From: Phytohabitans suffuscus
Lineage (GTDB): Bacteria > Actinomycetota > Actinomycetes > Mycobacteriales > Micromonosporaceae
Assembly: GCF_011764565.1 (NCBI RefSeq)
Contig: NZ_AP022871.1
Coordinates: forward strand, 1,240,001 to 1,304,000
DNA: 64,000 bases
Direction of reading: 5' to 3'
Shown: positions 1 to 7,836 of the stretch, piece by piece
Position numbering within the stretch: the first letter of the stretch is position 1
Layout: each line of letters begins with the position of its first letter
Position numbers and translations under genes: made by a program
Notes under the pieces: model-generated
What the model saw: only the letters and a program-made list of their open reading frames with translations
Told to the model about the DNA's origin: nothing
Database searches by the model: none

Positions 1-155
1 GCCGCGTCGGCCAGCAGCGGTAGGTAGTTTCCGAGCAACGCGACCGGAACCCCGCCGGCGTCGCGGCTGGCTGCCTCGCCGACCTGCACCAGCCATGTGT
101 CGTCCGGCGCCGCGACGTTCGTGGCGCCTCGCCGTCCACCGGTGTCCTTGCCCAC
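1..155 (-). CDS. N-terminal fragment of an unidentified protein, cut by the window edge
   Basis: An open reverse-strand frame begins at a GTG (153-155) and runs off the left edge; 51 codons are visible. The peptide has the segment DTWLVQVGEAASRDAGGVPV followed by ALLGNYLPLLADA. High third-position G+C supports coding. The GGVPV-x-LLG-x-YL pattern reminds me of the N-terminal helical region of some actinobacterial PucR-like regulators or phosphatase regulators, but this is a memory-based impression and no catalytic motif is visible. The start is the most upstream plausible one; a later start cannot be excluded. Confidence 0.4.
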   Translation of the reverse strand, partial: MGKDTGGRRGATNVAAPDDTWLVQVGEAASRDAGGVPVALLGNYLPLLADA

Positions 156-759
156 GCCTGGTCCCACCCTTTCACGACGCAGCGCCTGGCCTTGCGGCAG
201 CGGCGCTCGGCAGGCACGCGGCGCTGCTTCCAAGGTTCTCATGTTGCCGGAAGTCGGCAGGTTGGGCCGGCGCTGTTCATGCGTCACGGCTCCGCTGGTC
301 CTGGTCAGGCTGGCTTCCTGCGTAGAGGCGAGCCTGTTGGGAAAGGGGAAGCATCCGGGACGCGGCATCAAGCCCGCCCGTTGCGGGCAGCCTGTCGCAC
401 GGGACTGATTGCCGGGTCTCGGCAATCAGTACGGTACGGAAACTTCCGGTCGCAGGAGATGCGGCTGGCCGGCCTGCGGCGGAGGCTGGAGTTCCCACCT
501 CGGCATGCGGATCTGGAAGGCGGTGATGACGATGCGCGTGGACATACCCGGCCAACCGGCGGTCGTGGCCGTCGCCGTGTCCGTCCTTCATGTGCGATGC
601 CAGGCGCGGTGCCAGCCATCGCGACAGATGGCTGATCCGCCGGGCCTCGCCCCGGATCGGCGCTGAGCGACGCATTGGGCCATCCCCACCCCGCGGTCGC
701 GGTGCGGGCACCCGCCTTCGTTTTGATTTGTTCGCCATATGGCGTGAGGAGGCAAGACT
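156..759. other. 604-nt region without a convincing gene
   Basis: Several frames stay open here on both strands, as expected at this G+C content, but none has a recognisable domain, a good ribosome binding site and consistent third-position G+C together. The only clear structure is the perfect inverted repeat at 404-430. The region separates the divergent genes at 155 (minus) and 760 (plus) and probably holds their promoters. Confidence 0.5.
404..430. repeat. Perfect 11-bp inverted repeat, hairpin or operator
   Basis: ACTGATTGCCG (404-414) and its exact reverse complement CGGCAATCAGT (420-430) flank a 5-nt loop. There is no T-tract after it, so a classical intrinsic terminator is not favoured. 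It may be a protein-binding palindrome or a structured transcript end. Confidence 0.5.
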
Positions 760-879
760 ATGGGCGTTATCGATCGGGTCGATGACCGCGCGGCCGCCGG
801 AGCCCGCCTGGTAGCCGTACGCGGCGCCGGTCTGACCGCCCTCGCAGCGCTACGCCACGCCGTGCTGTCCGCCGGCTGA
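760..879 (+). CDS. Small ORF, 39 residues, unknown function
   Basis: An ATG at 760 is preceded by a strong AGGAGG ribosome binding site (about 7 nt spacing), and the frame ends at TGA 877-879. The peptide begins MGVIDRVDDRAAAGARLVAV and continues with an alanine- and leucine-rich amphipathic stretch. No family is recognised. The next gene, a DksA/TraR-like protein, starts 86 nt downstream on the same strand, so the two may be co-transcribed. The ribosome binding site is the main support; the peptide could also be a leader for the downstream gene. Confidence 0.4.
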   Translation: MGVIDRVDDRAAAGARLVAVRGAGLTALAALRHAVLSAG

Positions 880-965
880 TCGGCGAGCCTGCTCGTCCAC
901 ACCCCGAGCCGCCCACGCCCCTCGCGGCGCGGCGGGTTCTCCCATACCTGACAACGGAGCACGTC

Positions 966-1286
966 ATGACGACCAGCACGAACAACCGGATGAACGCCCT
1001 GCGGTCGGTCCTGGAGGAGCAGTTCCAGCGGCACACCACCGAGTTGACCACGCTCAGCACCTACGGCACCGTCCCAGAACACAACGGCCACGACCGGCAG
1101 ACTGTACTGGCCCGCATCGAGGCCACCCGCCAAGCCCTAGCCGACACCGCGAACGCTCTCAAACGCATGGCCGAGGGCACCTATGGCCGGTGCGAACGCT
1201 GCCAGCAGGACATCCCGCTCGAACGGCTGGAAATCCGGCCGCGCGCCCGCTTCTGCGTGCCATGCCAACAAACCAGCGGCCGCTGA
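966..1286 (+). CDS. DksA/TraR-type C4 zinc-finger protein
   Basis: A 106-residue protein whose C-terminus carries Cys76-x2-Cys79 and Cys97-x2-Cys100 around CERCQQDIPLERL, the C4 zinc finger of the DksA/TraR family. The first 70 residues are predicted mostly helical, as in DksA coiled-coil proteins, but this is a short actinobacterial type. DksA-family proteins insert in the RNA polymerase secondary channel; in actinomycetes the short forms are usually of unknown role, so a transcription-modulating function is inferred from the family only. It follows the 39-residue small ORF and precedes transposase debris and a NACHT gene. Confidence 0.8.
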   Translation: MTTSTNNRMNALRSVLEEQFQRHTTELTTLSTYGTVPEHNGHDRQTVLARIEATRQALADTANALKRMAEGTYGRCERCQQDIPLERLEIRPRARFCVPCQQTSGR

Positions 1287-1312
1287 CCGACCCGGGCCGT
1301 TGCGATGGCGGC

Positions 1313-1489
1313 GTGACGTGTTGGCCGTCAGCCGTTCGTGGCGGGCCACCTCGGCGCGGCCGTCGTAGATGACCAGGTGGGAGGCGCGGCTACCGGGTGG
1401 TGCCGGGGTCGCGGTGGCTGACCGCGATCGACTACGACGAGCCGCCGCACCTGCGCAAGCCGCCGCTGGACGGGTGGATGGACTGGTAG
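1313..1489. pseudogene. Transposase-like debris (Mu/IS21-type C-terminal fragment) and a second coding remnant
   Basis: On the reverse strand about 1380-1313 encodes HLVIYDGRAEVARHERLTA, which looks like the C-terminal beta-barrel segment of Mu/IS21-type transposases (pattern V-x-I/V-Y-x-x-G-x-x-V-A-R-H). It is cut off on both sides. On the forward strand 1371-1489 encodes a short open segment ending DYDEPPHLRKPPLDGWMDW before TAG at 1487-1489, which also reads like the tail of a lost gene. Neither has a start. I take the stretch as a scar of mobile-element activity between the DksA-like gene and the NACHT gene. Confidence 0.35.
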
Positions 1490-1538
1490 TACAGCTGCCT
1501 TCTACATCTGCTTGTCTCGCTGTGGCAGGCTCGTTTCG

Positions 1539-4500
1539 ATGAGTGGGCTTGAGGCCGCCGGTATCGCGTTGGGTGCGACCGTGGCGAAGACGGCGTGCGG
1601 AGTGTGGCTGGGCGGGTCGCAGCTGCTGGCTGGTCTTGGGGCCAACGTGATCGACCTGGCGGCCGGCCGGCTGGCGAGCGTGCGTGAGCAGCGGCAGTTT
1701 CGCCGGGTCTGGGAGCAGGCCGCGGAGTTGGTCGCCGAGCGTTTCGAGCCGATCGTCGCCAATGAGTTCCGCGGTCTGCCGGAGCACGAGCGTCTGGCCA
1801 CTGTGGACGCGGTGCGGGCCACGTTCGACGCCGTCGCGTTGACCGAGAGTGACCTTTTCGCGCAGGATCTCGACGCGGGATTCCTCGATCGGTTCCTCCG
1901 TGACCAGGATCCGGATCGGGCGCGCCGCGCGGGCCTTTCGGTCGACGCCATCGCCCTGTACGACCTGCTGCTGCGTGAGTGTTGCGCGTACACGATCGAG
2001 ATGGCGCGGACCCTGCCCACGGCTGGCGTGTCCGGCCTGGCCGAGCTGCTTCGCCGGGACCGGCAGATCCTGGACGATCTGGACGAGGTGTTGGCGCGGC
2101 TGCCGGCACGGCGGGGCGTCGCCGACTTCGAGCGGGACTATCGCCAGCTGGTCGCGAACCGCTTGGATCAGGTCGAGTTCTTCGGGGCGACGTTGTCCGA
2201 GTCCAGCCGACGCTATCCGCTGTCCGTCGCGTACCTGAGCTTGACCGTCAACGCCCAGCTCACGGCGGTCCCGAGCTGGCGCGACGCCGCGCGGCGCCCG
2301 GCGACGCGGCAGGACGCCGCCGGCGCGACCGCGCCGGCGGCGAGCAGCACGAATGTCGTGACGGCCCGCATCGACGACGTCCTGGCCCGTACGACTCGGC
2401 TTTTCATCAGGGGCAGGCCGGCCTGGGAAAGACCACGCTCCTTCAGTGGATCGCGGTCCAGAGCGCCCGGCGTTCCTTTCCCGAGCACCTGTCGGCGTGG
2501 AACGACACGGTGCCGTTCTTCGTACCGCTGCGCCGGTACGCGGGCGTGCCCGAGCTGCCTGGGCCGGAAGCCTTCACGAAGGAGGTCGGCCGGCACATCG
2601 CCGACGAGATGCCGGACGGATGGGTACAGGCGCAACTCCGGTCCGGACGCGGCATCGTCCTCATCGACGGGATCGACGAGTTGGCGGTCGACCGGCGGGC
2701 CGAGGCGCGGCGGTGGCTCAGCGACCTCGTCGCCGCGTTCCCGCGGGCGCACTACGTCGTCACCTCACGTCCGGCGGCGGCGCCGGCCGACTGGCTTGGG
2801 CGCGAGCGCTTCAGCGTCGCCGAGCTGGAGCCGATGAGCCGTACGGACGTGCCGGAGTTCGTGCGGCGCTGGCATCAGGCGATGCGTCACCAGTCCCGCG
2901 CCGAAGAGGAGCGCAGCGAGACCGCGGGGTACGAGGCCCGCCTGATCACCGCTCTGGAGAACAACCGGCACCTGCGGCAGCTAGGCGGCTATCCACTGAT
3001 GTGTGCCCTGCTCTGCGCGCTGCACCGGGACCGGCGTGCGCAACTGCCCGACAGCCGGATGGAGGTGTACGAGGTCGCGCTGCACATGATCCTGGAGCGG
3101 CGCGACACCGAGCGCCAGGTCGTCACCACGGTCTCGTTGAGCCGCACCGAGACGACGCTCCTGCTGGAGGACCTCGCGTACTGGCTGATCCGCAACGAGT
3201 GGTCGGACGCCACACGGGAGCAGATCGTCGCCCATCTCGAGACGAAGCTGCGGGCGATGCCGCGGATCGCGGCGGAGCCCATCGAGGTGTACCGGACGTT
3301 GCTGGAGCGGTCCGGTCTGCTGCGCGAGTCGGTCGAGGGCCGCGGTGACTTCGTGCACCGCACGTTCCAGGAATACCTGGCGGCCAGGCAGGCGGTCAAC
3401 GAAGGCGACATCGGTGCGCTGGTCAGCCATGCGCACCTCGACCAGTGGCAGGAGGTCGTGGTCATGGCCGCCGGCCACGCCACGCTGAGGTCACGCGCGC
3501 AGCTGCTGTCCGGTCTCATCGAACGCAGCCAGGCACCCGCGGCGAAAGGCGTCCGTGACACCCTTCGCCTGTTGGCACTGGCCTGTGTGGAGACCTCGCC
3601 GGAGCTACCGCCGGAGATCGTCGCCAACATCCGGAGCATCGCGCAGAGGCTGCTGCCGCCCAAGAGCTCCGAGGGCGCCGACGCGATCGGCCGCGCGGGA
3701 CCGTTCGTGCTCGATCTGCTCGCGGCGAGCCAGCCCACGACGGAGGCAGAGGTCGCGGCGACCATCAGGGCCGCGGCGGCCGGCGGCGATCCGGCCGCGC
3801 TGAGCCTGCTCGCCCGCTTCAGTCAGGACGGCCGGCCCAACGTGACGAAGGCGCTCATCGCGGCATGGGCACGCTTCGACCCCGAGGAGTACGCACAGCA
3901 GGTGCTGCGCCATGTCAGCCTCGTGGGCGGAAGTCTCGACCTCGACAACCGCAAGCTGATGCCCGCACTCGCCCACATCAAGCATCTGCGCGAGCTGCGG
4001 ATACCGGCGCAGCGAGCGGGCGAGCTGGCCGACCTGAGCCCACTGTCCTCACTAGACCAGCTGCGATCGCTCTACCTGCCCGAGGCTTGCGACCTGAGCC
4101 CGCTGTCCGGACTCCGGCTCACCACGCTGGTCATCGACAGCGGCAGCCGACCGATCCGCGACCTGACTGTCGACCTCAGCCCGCTCGCCGGCATGCCAAC
4201 CCTGGAACGGTTCGCGACTCCGTACCACACCCGAAACGTGACCGTGCTGCTCGCCAGCCCGGCTCTCCGGCGGCTCGGCCTGCGAGCGGCGGACGCCGAA
4301 CAGTTGGCCGCCGCGCGCCCCGCGCTGGCCCTCGACACCCTCGAAATCACCGATGCCCTGCACAGGGACCTGTCCTTCATCGCCGCCTGGCCCACCGTCG
4401 TCGACCTGAAGATCGACGACGGACTCCTCCTGAACCGGGATCGAGTGCCCGACGACACCGACCTCAGCCGTCCAGACCTGCAGCCGGTCCGCCTCCTGCC

Positions 4501-4725
4501 TCAGCTGCGCGTGCTCCGCCTCTGGGGACCCGCTTCGCCGACCTGTCCGGGCTCACCGGGGCGCGTGCCCTCCAGGAGCTCCACCTCCACGGACAGGGAA
4601 TGATCGACCTCGCACCGTTCTCGGGACGGCCATCTCTCACCGTGACCGTGCCACCCAGGGCCACGGTGCTCGGCGCCGAGAAGCTTGGACACGACAGCCA
4701 GATCGTCCGCCGCGGCCTGGACTGA
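1539..4725 (+). CDS. NACHT-domain NTPase with C-terminal LRR-like repeats (bacterial NLR-like), two frameshifts
   Basis: The restored protein is about 1062 residues. Residues about 1-230 form an all-helical N-terminal domain like those preceding NACHT modules in actinobacteria. Walker A GQAGLGKTT lies near residue 295, Walker B VLIDGIDEL near 372, and regular leucine-rich segments (DLSPLSSL, DLSPLSGL, DLSPLAGM) start near 815. The frame breaks at the G run 2410-2413 (between LFIRG and QAGLGKTT) and at 4524-4527 (between LRLWG and TRFADLSGL); one extra G at each restores the reading. STAND NTPases of this form act as signal-dependent switches, and several bacterial NACHT proteins protect against phages; defence is an inference here. 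ATG 1539 is chosen, with an in-frame TTG at 1512 as an alternative. It is not obviously in an operon. The downstream gene converges after 38 nt. Confidence 0.8.
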
Positions 4726-4763
4726 ACACACCCGACGAGTACGGAACCGCCGAGATCAGTGGC

Positions 4764-5732
4764 TTACGGCAGATCGAGGACGGTCGTGCCGCGCTTGCCC
4801 TGGCGGTCGAGGTGGCGGTAGGCGTCGGCGACGCGCGCCAACGGGACGGTCTGGTCGACCACCGGGACGATCCGGCCGGCCTCGGCGAGCTCCCGCACGA
4901 AAGCCAGGTCCTTTGCCTTCGCCGCCACCGGCCGCAGCCCGGTGAAGGCGACGACCGCCCGCCGGCTGCCGACGACCGCGGTCCACGGTGCCTGGACCAT
5001 GATGGCCAGCGACGGCACGGTGGTCAGGTACCGGCCGCCGGGCTTGAGCACGCGCCGGCAGCGCCCGTAGGAGCTGGTGCCGGCCACGTCGAAGACGACG
5101 TCGTAGGTGTGGCCCTCCTCGGTGAAGTCCGTACGGGTGTAGTCGACGACCCGGTGCGCGCCGAGACGCGTGACGAGGTCGGCACCGGCGCCGCTGCACA
5201 CGGCCGTGATGTCGGCGCCGAAGTACCGGGCGAACTGCACCGCCTGGACGCCGACGCTGCCGGACGCGCCGTTGACGAGGATGGACTGTCCGCTGTGGAG
5301 CTTGGCGTGGTCGCGCAGGAACACCAACGCGGTGCCGTCGACGAGTGTGACCGCGTCGGCATAGCCGAGGCCGCTGGGCAGCGTCGCCAGAGCCCCGTCC
5401 TCGTTGACACAGACGTACTCCGCGTGGGCTCCGAGGCCGAGGTCGGTGGCGCCGAAGACCTTGTCCCCCACCGCGTACCGGGTGACCGCCGCGCCCACCG
5501 CCGAGACCTCGCCGGCATACTCCGTGCCGAGTACCGGCTTTTTCGGCCGGCGCAACCCGGCGAAGAGACGGGCGTAGCGCGGGGTACCCGACCGGAAGGC
5601 GCGGTCGGCCGCGGTCACGGTCGCCGCGTGGACCCGGACGAGCACCTGGTTCGGGCCGGGCACCGGAGTGTCCACATCGGCCTCACGCACGACGTCGGGC
5701 GGGCCGTAGGCGGTGCAGACAGCGGCTCTCAT
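4764..5732 (-). CDS. NAD(P)-dependent quinone-oxidoreductase-like medium-chain dehydrogenase
   Basis: A 322-residue zinc-free MDR-family protein. The N-terminal GroES-like half contains the GxEYAGEVSAVG segment, and the Rossmann half has the NGASGSVGVQAVQFARYFGA nucleotide-binding loop. No structural-zinc Cys cluster is visible, as in QOR-type reductases. The start at 5732 is chosen because a GAGGAGA ribosome binding site lies 5 nt upstream; the adjacent in-frame ATG at 5735 would be too close to it. The HxlR regulator lies upstream on the same strand (119-nt gap) and could control this gene. The physiological substrate (quinone or enone) cannot be told. Confidence 0.85.
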   Translation of the reverse strand: MRAAVCTAYGPPDVVREADVDTPVPGPNQVLVRVHAATVTAADRAFRSGTPRYARLFAGLRRPKKPVLGTEYAGEVSAVGAAVTRYAVGDKVFGATDLGLGAHAEYVCVNEDGALATLPSGLGYADAVTLVDGTALVFLRDHAKLHSGQSILVNGASGSVGVQAVQFARYFGADITAVCSGAGADLVTRLGAHRVVDYTRTDFTEEGHTYDVVFDVAGTSSYGRCRRVLKPGGRYLTTVPSLAIMVQAPWTAVVGSRRAVVAFTGLRPVAAKAKDLAFVRELAEAGRIVPVVDQTVPLARVADAYRHLDRQGKRGTTVLDLP

Positions 5733-5792
5733 CATCGTCTCCTCAGGACAGGCGGTGCGGACGTGAGGGATCAGCGGGGGCCGACCGCGCCA

Positions 5793-5810
5793 TGTCAAAC
5801 AAACCTGACA
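5793..5810. promoter_or_regulatory. Inverted repeat TGTCA-N8-TGACA upstream of the dehydrogenase gene
   Basis: TGTCA (5793-5797) and TGACA (5806-5810) form a symmetric site in the 119-nt gap between the HxlR gene and the dehydrogenase, in a locally A+T-richer patch. The spacing suits a dimeric winged-helix or TetR-type repressor. The regulator is not identified by sequence; the neighbouring HxlR protein is one candidate. Confidence 0.35.
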
Positions 5811-5851
5811 CAACGAAGGTAAAATAGTCCCGACACGAAGTCAAGAGTTCT

Positions 5852-6331
5852 TTACATCGCCGGCTGTCCGGACGATGCCAGACGCTCCATGGGTCCTGGG
5901 CCGTGGCGCGGCTTCGGCGGGGCGCCCAGGTGGCGCTCGCGAAGCTCGTCCATCAGTTCCTCGATGAACGCCGGACCCTCGTCGCGCATGAACCGCTGCC
6001 GGCTCCGGAGCTCGTCGCTGCCCGGGCGCCAGTCGAGGCCCCAGTTGCCGAGCGCATAGATGATCGGAAGAGTCTGGATACCAGCTTCGGTGAGGCTGTA
6101 GCGGGCGCGCTGCCCGCGCGCCGCGGTGCCCCGGGTGAGGATCCCCGCCTCGACGAGCCGCACGAGGCGGTCGGCGAGGATGTTCGAAGCGATGCCCTCG
6201 GCCGACCCGGTGAGCAGCGCCCGGAAGTAGCGGCGGTCGCCGAAGATGACGTCGCGAAGCACGAGCAGCGACCAGCGATCGCCGAGCACCTCGACGGCGG
6301 CGTTGGTCGGACACCCGGACCGTGGTTCCAC
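5852..6331 (-). CDS. HxlR-family winged-helix transcriptional regulator
   Basis: A 159-residue protein with the HxlR signature: a Cys near the N-terminus (SGCPTNAAVEVLGDRW), then the winged helix through DRRYFRALLTGSAEGIASNI and LADRLVRLVEAGILTR. The family binds DNA as dimers and often senses reactive species or aldehydes through that Cys. It is divergent from a RibD/DHFR-like reductase gene, with only 72 nt between start codons, and a 9-bp imperfect inverted repeat sits over the facing promoter, so self- and neighbour-repression is likely. The dehydrogenase gene follows downstream on the same strand. Confidence 0.88.
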   Translation of the reverse strand: MEPRSGCPTNAAVEVLGDRWSLLVLRDVIFGDRRYFRALLTGSAEGIASNILADRLVRLVEAGILTRGTAARGQRARYSLTEAGIQTLPIIYALGNWGLDWRPGSDELRSRQRFMRDEGPAFIEELMDELRERHLGAPPKPRHGPGPMERLASSGQPAM

Positions 6332-6340
6332 GATTCCTCC

Positions 6341-6368
6341 TTGACAGGTAGTTCGCCCTCCCTATAGT
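6341..6368 (+). promoter_or_regulatory. Sigma-70-type promoter of the reductase gene at 6404
   Basis: TTGACA (6341-6346) and TATAGT (6363-6368) are separated by 16 nt, an unusually good consensus for this genome. Transcription would start near 6375, about 30 nt before ATG 6404. Confidence 0.55.
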
Positions 6369-6388
6369 AGTTGCAGAACGCAACCACT
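6366..6388. promoter_or_regulatory. Probable HxlR operator over the promoter start site
   Basis: AGTAGTTGC (6366-6374) and GCAACCACT (6380-6388) are inverted with one mismatch and a 5-nt centre, and overlap the -10 and transcription start region. Position and symmetry fit repression by the divergent HxlR protein. Confidence 0.45.
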
Positions 6389-6403
6389 AGGGATGGGAAG
6401 AGG

Positions 6404-7000
6404 ATGGGCCGCTTCGTTTACTCGATGAACGTGTCCCTCGACCTGCGGATCGAGCAAGTGCCTGGGGACAACGGCGCTGGCGAGTGGCTGCGCCTCGGCG
6501 AGGAGCTGCACCGCGAGGCCAACGCGCGGACACGGGCGCTCGCGCTGATGGTCCACGGTCGGGTCTTCTACGAGGTGATGGAGGAGTACTGGCCACGGGC
6601 ACACGAGGACGCGTCGCTGCCGGACTACATGCGTGAGTACGGCGAGATCTGGACCGCGAAGCCCAAGGTGCTCGTCTCCCGCACCCGCCAGACCGCCGAC
6701 CACAACACCCGCGTCATCGGCGGAGACGACGCGATCGCGCGACTCGCCGCCCTGCGGGCCGGGACCGACGGCAGCGTCAGTGTGGGCGGCGCGGCGCTCG
6801 CGACACAGCTGCTCCGGGCGGGGCTGCTCGACGAGTTGCTGCTCTGGACCCACCCGGCGATCCTCGGCTTCGGCAGGCCGCTGTTCGACGACTACGACGT
6901 GCCGATCGACCTCGACCTGGTCGAGCAGCGATCGTTCGAGCGGGGCGTCACGATGCATCGTTACGCCATCCAGGATGTGAAGGAGGCGGGCTCGTGCTGA
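6404..7000 (+). CDS. RibD C-terminal/dihydrofolate-reductase-like family protein
   Basis: A 198-residue protein starting MGRFVYSMNVSLDLRI, the usual opening of actinobacterial DHFR-like RibD-C proteins (strand A followed by S-x-D). The middle has KPKVLVSRT, and VSVGGAALATQLLRAGLLDE forms the NADPH-pyrophosphate glycine loop (xGGxxLA). It probably reduces an unknown substrate with NAD(P)H; true folate reduction is unlikely. A metallo-hydrolase gene overlaps its end by 7 nt, so the two are co-translated. Regulation by the divergent HxlR protein is suggested by the operator at 6366-6388. Confidence 0.82.
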   Translation: MGRFVYSMNVSLDLRIEQVPGDNGAGEWLRLGEELHREANARTRALALMVHGRVFYEVMEEYWPRAHEDASLPDYMREYGEIWTAKPKVLVSRTRQTADHNTRVIGGDDAIARLAALRAGTDGSVSVGGAALATQLLRAGLLDELLLWTHPAILGFGRPLFDDYDVPIDLDLVEQRSFERGVTMHRYAIQDVKEAGSC

Positions 7001-7815
7001 GGCAGGTCGCAGAGGGCGTGCTGGTCCACCAGAGTGAGCTGCTCCAGAACAACACCGTTGTCGTACGGGGCGGCGGCGGCGTGTTGCTCGTCGAACCCGG
7101 ACAGACGAACGACGAGATGCTCTGCCTCGCGAACGACCTTCGCACGTTGGGCCAACCCGTCGTGGCGGGCTTCTCGACGCATCCTGACTGGGATCACGTG
7201 CTCTGGCACGCCGAGTTCGGCGAAGCGCCCCGTTACGGTACGGCCCGCTGCGCGGCCGATACCCGGGAACTGCTGTCGCACGCGGACTGGAAGGCTCGCG
7301 TCGCCGAGGGGTTACCGCCAGAAACCGCCGAGGAGATACCGCTGGACCTGTACGGCCTCATCACCGGTCTGCCCGCCGGAACCGCGCGGATTCCCTGGGA
7401 TGGCCCCGCGGTCAGGATCATCGAGCATCAGGCGCATTCTCCGGGCCACGCGGCGCTGGTGGTCGAGGAAAGCGGGGTTCTCGTCGCCGGCGACATGCTT
7501 TCCGACGTCTTCGTCCCGATGCTCGACCTGAGCGCCGCCGACCCGATCGAGGACTACCTGGCCGCGCTGCGGCTGCTCGACGGCGTGGCGGACGATGTCG
7601 ACGTCGTCGTCCCCGGCCACGGGTCCGCCGGCGGAGCTGACCAGCTACGCGCACGGATCGACCTGGATCTGGCGTACGTGCGGGCCCTGCGTGACGACCG
7701 GGCGGTCAGCGATCCGCGGGTCGCGTCGGCCAGGCCCGGCTGGGAGTGGGTGAGCGAAATTCACGACGGGCAGGCCCAGCGCCTCGCCGAGATGAGGGCC
7801 GCCGCCGACGGCTGA
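6994..7815 (+). CDS. MBL-fold metallo-hydrolase
   Basis: A 273-residue metallo-beta-lactamase-fold protein. The metal motif reads STHPDWDH (residues 61-68), so His63, Asp65, Asp67 and His68 replace the canonical HxHxDH: the second His is an Asp. Later metal ligands are visible in HSPGH, in AGD (residues about 166-168) and in VVPGHGSAGG. Such proteins hydrolyse thioesters, lactones or related bonds; substrate unknown. The GTG start at 6994 overlaps the stop of the upstream reductase gene, supporting a two-gene operon. Confidence 0.82.
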   Translation: MLRQVAEGVLVHQSELLQNNTVVVRGGGGVLLVEPGQTNDEMLCLANDLRTLGQPVVAGFSTHPDWDHVLWHAEFGEAPRYGTARCAADTRELLSHADWKARVAEGLPPETAEEIPLDLYGLITGLPAGTARIPWDGPAVRIIEHQAHSPGHAALVVEESGVLVAGDMLSDVFVPMLDLSAADPIEDYLAALRLLDGVADDVDVVVPGHGSAGGADQLRARIDLDLAYVRALRDDRAVSDPRVASARPGWEWVSEIHDGQAQRLAEMRAAADG

Positions 7816-7836
7816 TCGGGCGGTAGGCGGCGGAGC

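Noticed and set aside
1512..4725. Treating the NACHT region as two separate genes
   Set aside because: The Walker A segment is split exactly at a G run, LFIRG and QAGLGKTT being contiguous in homologous NACHT proteins, so a frameshift in one gene is the simpler reading.
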